Shown here piece after piece: positions 18,883-28,357 of a stretch of DNA of 64,000 nucleotides. The stretch comes from Roseomonas mucosa (GTDB lineage: Bacteria; Pseudomonadota; Alphaproteobacteria; Acetobacterales; Acetobacteraceae): positions 248,001 to 312,000 of the forward strand of contig CAMDWG010000002.1 in assembly GCA_945878375.1 (NCBI GenBank), written 5' to 3'. Position 1 is the first letter of the stretch, and each line of letters starts with the position of its first letter. The notes beneath the pieces are model-generated. The model was given only the letters and a program-made list of their open reading frames with translations, was not told the DNA's origin and did no database searches. Made by a program: the position numbers and the translations under genes.

Positions 18883-18918
18883 GAGGCCAGGGATCCGCTG
18901 AGAGCGTCCCCTGGCCTC
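18883..18918 (-). terminator. recJ terminator hairpin touching the stop codon
   Basis: GAGGCCAGGG (18883-18892) / CCCTGGCCTC (18909-18918), 10-bp stem. Confidence 0.5.
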
Positions 18919-20692
18919 AACCCACCGGCGCGGCATCCACCACATGCAGCGACACGCTGACATTGTCGTTCCAGCTTTCCGCCCGCAGATGCCCCGCCAG
19001 ATGCAGATGCCCGCCGCCGAGCAGCGCATGGGCCAGCGGACCATCCTTCGCGCGGAAGCAGATCGCCTTCAGCCGCCCGCCGCCGCCTTCGCCTTCCAGG
19101 AAGGCGCGCACCGTATTGCCTTCCTTCCCCACCCGATCCGCCCGCACCACCCGCGCGCGGCCGAGCGCGAAGACCGGCTCGTCATTCCCCGCGCCGAAGG
19201 GGGCGAGGCGGGAGACCTCCTGCGCCATCGCAACCGTTGCCGCCGGCACGGCGAGGCTGCCTTCCACCGGCAGATCGGCCGCGCTCGGCAGCGTGGCGGC
19301 ATGGGAAAGCCGCTCATCGAGGAAGGCGTGCAGCTCCGCACCCCGCCCGGCAAGGAATGAGAAGCCGGCCGCCATGGCGTGGCCGCCGCCGGTCTCGAGC
19401 AGCCCGGCCTGCCGCGCGGCGATGATGGCCGCACCCAGATCGACGCCCGGCACCGACCGGCCCGATCCCTTCGCCAACCCCGCAGCCAGCCCCGCGACGC
19501 AGGCGGGGCGGTTGAACTTCTCCTTGATCCGGCCGGCGACGATGCCGACGACGCCCGGATGCCAGCCCTCGCCGGAGACCAGGATCACCGGATGCCCATG
19601 ATCGGCCTGGGTCTGCGCGGCTTCGAAGGCGGCGGTCAGCACATCGGCCTCCACCTCCTGTCGCCGCTTGTTCACGGCGTCCAGCGTCTCCGCCATCACG
19701 CGGGCTTCGACGGGGTCGTCCTCCACCAGCAGGCGCAGGCCGAGATCGGATTCGTGGATGCGCCCCGAGGCGTTGATGCGCGGGCCGAGCAGGAAGCCGA
19801 GCGTATGCGCGGATGGCGCGTCCTTGGCCTGGGCGACCTCCAGCAGGGCGGCGATGCCTGCGCGGTCGCGCCGCGCCATCACCTTCAGCCCCTGCGTCAC
19901 CAGCGCTCTGTTCAGCCCGGTCAGCGGCATCACGTCGCAGACGGTGGCCAGCGCCACCAGGTCCAGGTAGCCGCGCAGATCGGGTTCCGTGGTCGATGCG
20001 AAATGGCCGCGCCGGCGCAATTCGCGCAAGGTCGCGACGGCAGCCAGGAAGGCAACACCCGCGGCGCAGAGGGTCTTCAGGCCGCTCGCGCAATCCAGCC
20101 GGTTCGGGTTCACCGCGGCGCACACGCGCGGCACCGGGCCTTCGGCCTTGTGGTGGTCCAGGATCACGACATCGGCGCGGTTATGCGCGACGGCCAGCGC
20201 AGCCTCCGCCGCGATGCCGCAATCGACGGTGACGATCAGCGTCGCACCCCGGTCGCAGAGCGCGCTGATCGCCGCCGGGTTGGGGCCGTAGCCCTCATTC
20301 AGCCGGTCGGGGACGTAGTGGACGACCGCGCAGCCCAATTCGCGCAGCAGCCGCACCATCAGCGCGCCGGAACACGCGCCATCCACATCGTAGTCGCCGA
20401 ACACCGCGACGGATTCGCCGCGCTGCACCGCATCGGCCAGCCGCGCCGCCGCGACATCCATGTCGCGCAGCGTCGAGGGATCGGGCATCAGCGCGCGAAG
20501 CGTCGGCTCCAGGAAAGCCGGCGCGTCGTCCAGCCCCACGCCGCGCGCAGCCAGCAGCCGCCCCACCAGTTCGGGCAGGCCGAGCCGCTGCGCGATGCCG
20601 AGCCCGGTCCGCGCTTCCCCCTGCCGCCAGATCCAGCGCCGCCCCGTCGCGGAGCGCTCGACGCCGAGGACCGGACCCTCGGCCCCCGTCAC
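18917..20692 (-). CDS. recJ: Single-stranded-DNA-specific exonuclease RecJ
   Basis: VFGDYDVDGACSGALMVRLLRELG ... VDCGIAA ... ILDHHKAEGPVP ... GPRINASGRI ... GGGHAMAAGFSF. Confidence 0.97.
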   Translation of the reverse strand: MTGAEGPVLGVERSATGRRWIWRQGEARTGLGIAQRLGLPELVGRLLAARGVGLDDAPAFLEPTLRALMPDPSTLRDMDVAAARLADAVQRGESVAVFGDYDVDGACSGALMVRLLRELGCAVVHYVPDRLNEGYGPNPAAISALCDRGATLIVTVDCGIAAEAALAVAHNRADVVILDHHKAEGPVPRVCAAVNPNRLDCASGLKTLCAAGVAFLAAVATLRELRRRGHFASTTEPDLRGYLDLVALATVCDVMPLTGLNRALVTQGLKVMARRDRAGIAALLEVAQAKDAPSAHTLGFLLGPRINASGRIHESDLGLRLLVEDDPVEARVMAETLDAVNKRRQEVEADVLTAAFEAAQTQADHGHPVILVSGEGWHPGVVGIVAGRIKEKFNRPACVAGLAAGLAKGSGRSVPGVDLGAAIIAARQAGLLETGGGHAMAAGFSFLAGRGAELHAFLDERLSHAATLPSAADLPVEGSLAVPAATVAMAQEVSRLAPFGAGNDEPVFALGRARVVRADRVGKEGNTVRAFLEGEGGGGRLKAICFRAKDGPLAHALLGGGHLHLAGHLRAESWNDNVSVSLHVVDAAPVG

Positions 20693-21693
20693 GCGATGAA
20701 GGCCGAGGGCTTCAGCGCGAAATTGTGATGCCCTTCGACATAGCGCACCGTGCCGGTCTTGGAGCGCATGACGATCGAATGGGTGACCGCGCCGGTGCCG
20801 AAATGGCGCACGCCGCGCAGCATCGGGCCGGTGGTGACGCCGGTCGCGGCGAACATCACCTCGCCCTTCGCCATGTCTTCCAACTCGTAGATGCGGTCGG
20901 GATCGGTCACGCCCATCTCGCGGGCGCGGGCGATCTGTTCCTCATTCTCGAACATCAGCCGGCCCTGCATCTGGCCGCCGATGCAGCGCAGCGCGGCCGC
21001 CGCCAGCACGCCTTCCGGCGCGCCGCCCGAGCCCATGTAGATATCGACGCCGGTATCGGCCTGCGACACCGCCACGACGCCGGAGACATCGCCATCCGGG
21101 ATCATCATGATCCGCGCGCCGGCGGCGCGGCAGCGCTTCACGATCTCCTTGTGCCGGTCGCGATCGAGCAGGCAGACAACGAGGTCGGAGATCGAGCGCT
21201 TCTTGGCCTTGGCCAGTTCGCGCAGGTTCTCCTCCACGCTCGCCTGCAGGTTCACGACGCCGGGGGGAAGGCCAGGGCCGACGGCCAGCTTGTCCATGTA
21301 GATGTCGGGCGCGTGCAGGAAGCCGCCCTTCTGGGCCAGCGCCACGGTGGCCATCGCGTTCGGCCCGCCCTTGGCGGTGATGGAGGTGCCTTCCAGCGGA
21401 TCGACGGCGATATCGACTTCCTGCCCGCCGCCGGTGCGGGCGTAGAGGCCGACCTTCTCGCCGATATAGAGCATCGGCGCCTCATCCATCTCCCCTTCGC
21501 CGATCACGACGGTGCCGGAGATGGCGACGGTGTCGAAGGCCTGCCGCATCGCCTCCACCGCCGCGCCGTCGGCGGCGTTCTTGTCGCCGCGCCCCATCCA
21601 GCGGCTGGCCGCGAGCGCCGCGGCTTCCGTCACGCGGACGAGTTCCAGGGCCAGGTTGCGGTCGACATGGACCTGATGTTCGGTCTCGGCCAT
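20689..21693 (-). CDS. glpX: Class II fructose-bisphosphatase
   Basis: GVVIGEGEMDEAPMLYIGEKVG-type motif, DIAVDPLEGTSITAKGGPNAMATVA, GSGGAPEGVLAAAALRCIGGQMQGRL. Confidence 0.96.
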   Translation of the reverse strand: MAETEHQVHVDRNLALELVRVTEAAALAASRWMGRGDKNAADGAAVEAMRQAFDTVAISGTVVIGEGEMDEAPMLYIGEKVGLYARTGGGQEVDIAVDPLEGTSITAKGGPNAMATVALAQKGGFLHAPDIYMDKLAVGPGLPPGVVNLQASVEENLRELAKAKKRSISDLVVCLLDRDRHKEIVKRCRAAGARIMMIPDGDVSGVVAVSQADTGVDIYMGSGGAPEGVLAAAALRCIGGQMQGRLMFENEEQIARAREMGVTDPDRIYELEDMAKGEVMFAATGVTTGPMLRGVRHFGTGAVTHSIVMRSKTGTVRYVEGHHNFALKPSAFIA

Positions 21694-21777
21694 GGCTCAA
21701 TCCTCCTGTGTTTCGGGCGCCCTTATACCAGCGCGGCTGGCGGGGGGGAGACGGGGCGGAAGACGCGCGTCCCGCTC

Positions 21778-23562
21778 TCAGAATCGTAGAAGGAGCCGGG
21801 CGAAGACCGCGTCTTCCGACAGGGCGGCAACGCCCGCGCCCTCGGGCTGGCGGGTCAGGCGGCGGACGGCTTCCAGGTCCAGCTGCAAGCCCTCGTCGAA
21901 TTGCAGCCGCACCCCGCCGCCCCAGGACGCGACCTCCCGATCCTGGCCCGCTGGGCCATTGTCCCAGGCCCGGCCCTCGTCACGGAACAGGTAGAATTGG
22001 GTCCCGAGCCTCAAGGCTTGTCCCCCCGGCCAATCCGGCGGCATGGCGAGGTCGAGCGTCCGCCCCAGCTGCAATTCCAGCGTCCCCGCCAGCGCCCGGT
22101 CGCCCGTGACCTGGCCCGCATAGAAGCCGCGGCCCAGCCGGTTGCCGCCGAGGTAGAATTTCTCCGCCGGCGGCAGCACATCGCCGCTCCATTGCCCCGC
22201 GACGAGGCCGAGCAGCGACAGCAGCCACCCCTCGGTAGCCAGGGCCAGCGGCTGGTTGCGGCTGGCTTCCGCGACGAGCTTGGCGAAGCCGAACTCGCTG
22301 CCTGCCCGTGCATTCCCCCCCGCCGCGCCGTCGCTCGCGCCCAGCGCCTCGATCCCCTGGCTGAGGCGCAACAGGCCCGAGGTGACGGCGGCGGCTGGGG
22401 CGGTGGCAAGCCAGGCATCCTGCATCGCCCCGTCCAGGCCGAAGCGCAGCGCACGCACGGAATCGAGGCTCTGCCGGCTGCGCGGCGCGCCGGGGGCGAG
22501 GCGGGCCTCGACCTCGGATTCGAAGGCGTCGAACTGGCCGGTCAGCGTCAGGTTCAGCGGCCGGCTGCGGATCAGCGGATAGGCGAGGCCCAACCCACCC
22601 ACCCGCGTCTCTCCCGCATAGCCGATGGCGGCCAGCGCCGAGCCCGGCTCCGCCCGACCCGCGCCGGCATAGAGCCGCAGGCGGAGGCCGGAGGCGCCGA
22701 GGAACATCTCCTCCGTCACCTGGAGGAAGCCCTGGCCGTTGCCGTCGGTCTGGAGCAGCGCGACCTCGGTCCGCTCGCCGAGCGCGGTCAAGCTGTTCAG
22801 CTGCGCGACGGCCAGCCCCTGCCAGCGCCCGGTCAGCGGATAGCCGCGATTGTCGAGGGTCACGAAGCCCGAGACGGGGCGGCGCGTGAGGCGCACCACA
22901 AGTTCGAGCGCGCCCGGATCCCCGGCGATGGGCCGCAACACGCCCTGCGCGGTGACGCCGGGGATATCGCCCGCCAGCAGCAGCGCCCGTTCCAGCGCGG
23001 CGGCGGGCAGGGGGCGCTGGTGCAGCACGGGGTCCAGGAAACGCCGCGCCTGGCGGCTGGCGGGGCCGATCTCCTCCCCCTCCAGCCGCAGCGCCGCGAC
23101 GTGGCCTTCCGTGACCGCGAGGACCAGCGCTGGCCTGCCATCCGCCTGTGGGGCCAGCCGCGCCGCGACGGCGACATAGGGGAAGCCCGCCGCGCGATAG
23201 GCGCCGAGCAGCGCGAGCCGCGCATCCTCGATCTCCGCCAGCGTGACGTCTCGCCCCTCGACCGCGTCGAGCACGGCGCGGAGCCGGGCCGGGGGCAGGG
23301 CGGTGCTGCCTTCGACGCGCGTGGGGCCGAGTGCGACGCGGCGTGCCTCGCCAGGGCCGCCGAGGCGGGCGGGTTCGGGCGGCAGCAGCCGTGGGCCGAG
23401 GGCCGGAGCCTCGGCTGGCGCCGTGCGCTCGATCACGCCGGGCAGGGGGGGCGGCAGGCCGGGGGGCTGCTGCGCCAGGGCGGGCGGGGCGGCGACAAGG
23501 GCGAAGAGCAGGACGGGCAGGGTGGGCGCACCGCGCCGAAGCAACCGCATGACCCTCCCCAC
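21778..23562 (-). CDS. ShlB/FhaC/HecB-type TpsB outer membrane transporter (two-partner secretion)
   Basis: Signal peptide, Pro-rich linker, POTRA-like region, KFYLGGNRLGRGFYAGQVTGDRALAGTLELQLGR motif, terminal ...ARLLLRF beta-signal. Confidence 0.86.
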   Translation of the reverse strand: MGRVMRLLRRGAPTLPVLLFALVAAPPALAQQPPGLPPPLPGVIERTAPAEAPALGPRLLPPEPARLGGPGEARRVALGPTRVEGSTALPPARLRAVLDAVEGRDVTLAEIEDARLALLGAYRAAGFPYVAVAARLAPQADGRPALVLAVTEGHVAALRLEGEEIGPASRQARRFLDPVLHQRPLPAAALERALLLAGDIPGVTAQGVLRPIAGDPGALELVVRLTRRPVSGFVTLDNRGYPLTGRWQGLAVAQLNSLTALGERTEVALLQTDGNGQGFLQVTEEMFLGASGLRLRLYAGAGRAEPGSALAAIGYAGETRVGGLGLAYPLIRSRPLNLTLTGQFDAFESEVEARLAPGAPRSRQSLDSVRALRFGLDGAMQDAWLATAPAAAVTSGLLRLSQGIEALGASDGAAGGNARAGSEFGFAKLVAEASRNQPLALATEGWLLSLLGLVAGQWSGDVLPPAEKFYLGGNRLGRGFYAGQVTGDRALAGTLELQLGRTLDLAMPPDWPGGQALRLGTQFYLFRDEGRAWDNGPAGQDREVASWGGGVRLQFDEGLQLDLEAVRRLTRQPEGAGVAALSEDAVFARLLLRF

Positions 23563-23692
23563 CGCCGGTACCGCCGTCCGATCTGACGGAGTCGGAATGA
23601 AACGATAAGGTGCAGGAAGGGCGGCGGAACCTCAACCCGCGGTGGTGGCCTACACCGGACGGCAGGGGGGTGCTAAATCCCGCGCGCAGCCA

Positions 23693-23766
23693 GCGCCCGT
23701 AGCTCAGCTGGATAGAGCATCGGATTTCTACTCCGTAGGTCGGGGGTTCGAATCCCTCCGGGCGCG
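23693..23766 (+). tRNA. tRNA-Arg, anticodon UCU
   Basis: GCGCCCG-TA-GCTCAGCTGGATAGAGC-A-TCGGA-TTTCTAC-TCCGT-AGGTC-GGGGGTTCGAATCCCTC-CGGGCGC-G; cloverleaf folds, CCA not encoded. Confidence 0.95.
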
Positions 23767-24034
23767 CTGTTCAACCCGCCGCCTCAGCCGGTCCGGCGCC
23801 ACCTCGGGCGAAAAAAATCTTTATCCTGTCGGCCCGGGGCGCGGCCGTGTCCGTCTCTCTGACCGCAGCGGCGGGGAAGGCAAGCCATGCGGACATGCCG
23901 CAGGGACATGCATGACCCTTCCGGCCTCCCCCGGGGGGCGCAGGGCCCTGCTGGAAACCGTGGCGTCGGCAGCCTTATCTCTCAGGGCTGGGCGTGCCAC
24001 CGCCCCGTCCCCCAGCCCAAGGAGAGCCAGCGCC

Positions 24035-25054
24035 ATGGACGCCAACCTGCCGATGGACGGCATCGTCGAGGGCTTCTGGGGCGCCGTGGGCCATACGCCG
24101 CTGATCCGCCTGCGCCGCGCCTCCGAGGCGACGGGGTGCGAGATCTTGGGCAAGGCGGAATTCATGAACCCCGGCGGGTCGGTGAAGGACCGCGCCGCGC
24201 TCGGTATCCTGCAGGACGCCATCGCCAGCGGGCGGCTGGTGCCCGGCCAGCCCGGCACCATCGTGGAAGGCACCGCCGGCAATACCGGCATCGGCATCGC
24301 GCTCGCGGCCAATGCGATGGGATGGCGCAGCGTGATCGTGGTGCCGGAGACCCAGGCGAAGGAAAAGCTGGACTACCTGCGGATGATCGGCGCCGATCTG
24401 CGGCTGGTGCCCGCGAAGCCCTTTTCCGATCCGGGCAACTACGTCCATGTCTCCCGCCGCCTGGCGGAGGAGATGGGGGCAGTCTGGGCCAACCAGTTCG
24501 ACAACCTCGCCAACGCCGCGGCGCATGAGGCAACCACCGGCCCCGAGATCTGGGCCCAGACGGGCGGCCGGATCGACGCCTTCACCTGCGCCTGCGGCAC
24601 CGGCGGCACGCTGGCCGGTGTCGCCCGCGCGCTGAAGGCGCGCCATGCCGGGGTGAAGATCGTGCTGGCGGACCCGGAGGGCAGCGCGCTGGCCTCCTGG
24701 GTGAAGACCGGCACGCTGAAGGCGGAAGGCAGTTCCATCACCGAGGGCATCGGCCAGGCCGCCCGCGCGCCCGGCAACCTGGCCCAGGCGCGCGATGCGA
24801 TCGACGACGCGATCACGGTCACGGATGCGGAGGCGCTGGAGCAGGTCTTCGACCTGCAGGCGCATGAGGGGATCTCGGTCGGCGGCAGCGCGGGGCTGAA
24901 TGTCGCGGCGGCGATCCGCGTCGCGCGCGATCTGGGGCCGGGGCACCGGGTGATCACGATCCTGTGCGACGGCGCGGCGCGCTACCAGTCCAAGCTGTTC
25001 AACCCGGATTTCCTGCGGTCCAAGGGCCTGCCTGTGCCGCCCTGGATGGTGTGA
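24035..25054 (+). CDS. cysK: Cysteine synthase A family PLP enzyme
   Basis: [38 protein letters not shown] ... [15 protein letters not shown] ... [11 protein letters not shown]. Confidence 0.92.
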   Translation: MDANLPMDGIVEGFWGAVGHTPLIRLRRASEATGCEILGKAEFMNPGGSVKDRAALGILQDAIASGRLVPGQPGTIVEGTAGNTGIGIALAANAMGWRSVIVVPETQAKEKLDYLRMIGADLRLVPAKPFSDPGNYVHVSRRLAEEMGAVWANQFDNLANAAAHEATTGPEIWAQTGGRIDAFTCACGTGGTLAGVARALKARHAGVKIVLADPEGSALASWVKTGTLKAEGSSITEGIGQAARAPGNLAQARDAIDDAITVTDAEALEQVFDLQAHEGISVGGSAGLNVAAAIRVARDLGPGHRVITILCDGAARYQSKLFNPDFLRSKGLPVPPWMV

Positions 25055-25064
25055 GCGACCGCCC

Positions 25065-25748
25065 ATGGAGATCGTGGAACTCGCCCGCACCATCCGCGCC
25101 CGCGACCCGGCCCGCCCTGGCTGGGCCGAGGCGGTGTTCTGCTATGCCGGGCTGCATGCGGTGCTGTGGCACCGCCTGTCCCATGCGCTGTGGCGCGTCG
25201 GGCTACGGGGGCTCGGCCGCTTTTCCTCCCACTTGGCGCGGATGCTGACGGGGATCGAGATCCATCCCGGCGCGCGCATCGGCCGGCGGCTGTTCATCGA
25301 CCACGGCATGGGCGTGGTGATCGGACAGACGGCGGAGATCGGCGACGATGTGCTGATCTATCACGGTGTCACGCTGGGCGGCCTGTCGGGTCAGGCGGGC
25401 AAGCGGCACCCGACCATCGAGGATCAGGTGACCATCGGCGCCGGCGCCCAGGTGCTGGGGCCGTTCCGGGTGGGGCAGGGGGCGCGGATCGGGGCGAATG
25501 CGGTGGTGGTGGGGGCGGTCGCGCCCGGCTGCACCGTGGTCGGCATCCCCGCCCGCCCGCCCAAGGGCTCGGCCTGCGATCTGGGGGGCATCGGCTATGG
25601 CCTGGGTTCGCTGGATGAGGACCCGGTGGGCGAGCAACTCGCCGCGCTCCGCGCCGAGATCGCAACGCTGCGGGAGGAGATCGCGCGGGTGAAGGCCGGC
25701 CCGGCCGAGGCTGCGAAGCCCGAGACCGCCCATTGCGACGGGTTCTGA
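25065..25748 (+). CDS. cysE: Serine O-acetyltransferase
   Basis: [43 protein letters not shown]...[20 protein letters not shown]. Confidence 0.94.
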   Translation: MEIVELARTIRARDPARPGWAEAVFCYAGLHAVLWHRLSHALWRVGLRGLGRFSSHLARMLTGIEIHPGARIGRRLFIDHGMGVVIGQTAEIGDDVLIYHGVTLGGLSGQAGKRHPTIEDQVTIGAGAQVLGPFRVGQGARIGANAVVVGAVAPGCTVVGIPARPPKGSACDLGGIGYGLGSLDEDPVGEQLAALRAEIATLREEIARVKAGPAEAAKPETAHCDGF

Positions 25749-25810
25749 CCTCCGCGCCTTGACGGGTCGGGCCGCCCGGCCAAACCTCCGCCCGCCGGAA
25801 GGGGACGCGC

Positions 25811-26602
25811 ATGAACCAGGACGAGAACCCGCTGCTGGTGACGCGCGAGGGCCCGGTGGTCCGCGCCGTGCTGAACCGCCCATCCCGCCGCAACGCGATG
25901 AATGAGGCGCTGGTCGCGCGGCTGGATGTGCTGCTGGCCGATCTGAAGGCGGACACGACCGCGCGCGTGCTGGTGATCTCCGGCGCCGCCGGGCATTTCT
26001 GCGCCGGGCTCGACCTGAACGAGGTCGGCGCGGCGGAGGACCCGGCCGCCAAGCTCGCCCGGCAGCAGGAACGCAACCGCAAGACGGGCGCGCGCTTCCA
26101 GGCGATTTCGGACCTGCCGCAGGTGGTGATCGCGGCGGTGGAAGGCAGCGCCTTCGCAGGGGGCCTGGGCTTCGTCTGCGCGGCCGATATCGCGCTGGCC
26201 GCCGGCAACGCCCGCTTCTCGGCGCCCGAGGTGCGGCGCGGCCTGGTGCCGGCCCAGATCCTGCCCTGGCTGGTGCGGCGGATGGGCCGCAGCGCGGCGG
26301 CGAAGCTCTGCCTGCAAGGCCATGTCATCGATGCGGCGGAAGCGGCGCGCATCGGGCTGGTCCATGCGGTGGCACCCGATCTCGACGCCGCGGTGGCCGA
26401 GGTGATCGCGGATATCCTGCAAGGCGCGCCTTCCGCGCTGGCCGAGACCAAGGCGCTGATCGCGGCAATCGGCGCCACTGTGCCGGATGGCTATGCGGTG
26501 GCGGGTGCGGCTGCCTTCGGCCGGCAGGCGGCGGGGCCGGAAGCCGCCGAGGGCATCGCCAGCTTCATGGAACGCCGCAAGCCCAACTGGGCCCAAGGCT
26601 GA
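25811..26602 (+). CDS. Enoyl-CoA hydratase/crotonase family protein
   Basis: AVLNRPSRRNAMNEALVARLD ... GAAGHFCAGLDLNEVG ... AAVEGSAFAGGLGFVCAADIALA. Confidence 0.93.
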   Translation: MNQDENPLLVTREGPVVRAVLNRPSRRNAMNEALVARLDVLLADLKADTTARVLVISGAAGHFCAGLDLNEVGAAEDPAAKLARQQERNRKTGARFQAISDLPQVVIAAVEGSAFAGGLGFVCAADIALAAGNARFSAPEVRRGLVPAQILPWLVRRMGRSAAAKLCLQGHVIDAAEAARIGLVHAVAPDLDAAVAEVIADILQGAPSALAETKALIAAIGATVPDGYAVAGAAAFGRQAAGPEAAEGIASFMERRKPNWAQG

Positions 26603-26633
26603 ATCGAGACCGGACAAGGGAAGGAACGCCTTC

Positions 26634-27800
26634 ATGACCGCCTGCATCGTCGGCTGGGCCCATACCCCATTCGGCAAGCTCGAAGACCCCGATATCGAAA
26701 GCCTGTTCGGCCGCGTCGCCATGGCCGCGATCCACGATGCCGGGATCGAGCCGGCGGAGGTGGATGCGGCCTTCGTCGGCGTCTTCAATGGCGGCTTCTC
26801 GAAGCAGGATTTCTTCGCGTCGCTGCTGCTGAGCCATGTGCCGGCGCTGCGCTTCAAGCCGACCACGCGCTACGAGAATGCCTGCGCCACCGGATCGGCT
26901 GCCATCCATGGCGCGCTGGATTTCCTGGCCGCCAAGCGCGGACGTTTCGCCCTGGTGGTGGGGGCGGAGAAGATGACCGCGACGCCTAACGCCGAGGTGG
27001 GAGAGATCCTGCTGTCGGCCAGCTATCGCAAGACAGAGGGCGAGATCCCGGCGGGCTTCGCCGGCGTCTTCGGGCGGATCGCGGAGGCCTATTTCCAGCG
27101 CCATGGCGACCAATCCGACGCGCTCGCCGCCATCGCCGCGAAGAACCACCGCAATGGGGTGGCGAACCCCTATGCCCAGATGCGGAAGGACCTCGGCTTC
27201 GCCTTCTGCAGGGCGGAGAGCGAGCGAAATCCCTTCGTCGCGCGGCCGCTGAAGCGCACCGATTGTTCGCTCGTCAGCGACGGCGCCGCGGCGCTGATCC
27301 TGACGGATGAGGAAACGGCGAAGGCGATGGCCAAGGCCGTGCGCTTCCGCGCGACCGCGCAGGCCACCGACAGCATGCCGATTGCGACCCGCGACATCAT
27401 CCGCTTCGAAGGCGCGCGCGCCGCCTGGGGCCGGGCGCTGGACCAGGCGGGGCTGGCGTTGGGTGACCTGTCCTTCGTCGAGACGCATGACTGCTTCACC
27501 ATCGCCGAGCTGATCGAATACGAGGCGATGGGCCTGGCGCCGGAAGGGCAGGGGGCGCGGGCGGCGCTGGAAGGCTGGACGGCCAAGGATGGCCGCCTGC
27601 CGGTGAACCCCTCGGGCGGGCTGAAGTCGAAGGGCCACCCGATCGGGGCGACGGGCGTATCCATGCACGCCATGGCGGCGATGCAGCTGACCGGCACGGC
27701 CGGGGAGATGCAGCTGCCCAAGGCGGATGTGGCCGGGGTGTTCAACATGGGCGGCGCGGCGGTGGCGAATTACTGCTCGATCCTGGAGCGGATCGGCTGA
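26634..27800 (+). CDS. Thiolase family protein (acetyl-CoA acetyltransferase)
   Basis: YENACATGSAAIHGALDFLAA ... VNPSGGLKSKGHPIGATGVSMHAMAAMQLTG ... GVFNMGGAAVANYCSILE. Confidence 0.93.
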   Translation: MTACIVGWAHTPFGKLEDPDIESLFGRVAMAAIHDAGIEPAEVDAAFVGVFNGGFSKQDFFASLLLSHVPALRFKPTTRYENACATGSAAIHGALDFLAAKRGRFALVVGAEKMTATPNAEVGEILLSASYRKTEGEIPAGFAGVFGRIAEAYFQRHGDQSDALAAIAAKNHRNGVANPYAQMRKDLGFAFCRAESERNPFVARPLKRTDCSLVSDGAAALILTDEETAKAMAKAVRFRATAQATDSMPIATRDIIRFEGARAAWGRALDQAGLALGDLSFVETHDCFTIAELIEYEAMGLAPEGQGARAALEGWTAKDGRLPVNPSGGLKSKGHPIGATGVSMHAMAAMQLTGTAGEMQLPKADVAGVFNMGGAAVANYCSILERIG

Positions 27801-27871
27801 CCTGGTAGCAACAGGCATCAGGCGGGGGGCGCGATAGGATTTCGCGATGGCCGTCGTGGCGGCGTTGGCTC

Positions 27872-27886
27872 TGGCACGGCGGTTGC
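27872..27886 (+). promoter_or_regulatory. Sigma54 (-24/-12) promoter
   Basis: CTGGCACG-gcgg-TTGC: all 11 core bases of consensus TGGCACG-N4-TTGC match; intergenic. Confidence 0.65.
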
Positions 27887-27897
27887 GTAACCCCAAT

Positions 27898-27990
27898 CGT
27901 CATGTGATGGGCCTGCCCCGTCCCTGGCAGCTTAGCCTTCCTCAACCTTTGACTTAGGGCCGGCCCGCAAGGGCCGGCCCTCTTCTTTTC
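27898..27990 (+). ncRNA. Candidate sigma54-dependent sRNA (about 90 nt)
   Basis: Predicted start 12 nt after the -12 GC; 5' hairpin CTGCC/GGCAG; unpaired CCTTCCTC segment; ends at strong intrinsic terminator; no ORF. Confidence 0.45.
27956..27990 (+). terminator. Strong rho-independent terminator
   Basis: AGGGCCGGCCC-GCAA-GGGCCGGCCCT (11-bp perfect stem, GNRA tetraloop) followed by CTTCTTTTC. Confidence 0.88.
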
Positions 27991-28199
27991 CAGGGTTGCC
28001 AAGCTGCCGGACCGGCTGCGGCGCTGCGCTTCGGCCCCTCTCCCAACCGATATCCCAGCCCGTCATGGCGACCCAACTTCACGGGCTGCGCGCGCGTCGC
28101 CATGAGAATTGCAAAATGCAACGCAAAAGCCGACGCGGATTGCCGGGGCGCTCGCCTCCGCCACAGGCTGGGCCAATCGTGGGCCATAGGACAAAGTTC

Positions 28200-28229
28200 T
28201 TGACGGCGGCCGCCGCCGCGCGCTAGGCC
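28200..28229 (+). promoter_or_regulatory. Candidate sigma70-type promoter for the phage-spike-like gene
   Basis: TTGACG at 28200-28205, about 17-nt spacer, GCTAGG near 28222-28227. Confidence 0.35.
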
Positions 28230-28357
28230 TGTTCCGCCACGGCCGGAGGCGCGCCCAGCGCCCGGCCCTCGGTTTCCCTACCCGCCCCGCCGCCTGTCCG
28301 ACGCGCGCCCGCCATGGCCGTGGCTGGTCGCGCGCGCCTGCCCTCAGGAGCCCCCCG

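Noticed and set aside
23642-23820. ORF encoding ...PVAQLDRASDFYSVGRGFESLRAR
   Set aside because: This is the classic spurious translation of a tRNA gene (here tRNA-Arg UCU), not a protein.
23767-24034. Known riboswitch or tandem-cysteine attenuator upstream of cysK
   Set aside because: No tandem Cys codons in a short ORF and no recognisable SAM or B12-box motif by eye, so it is kept only as a low-interest leader.
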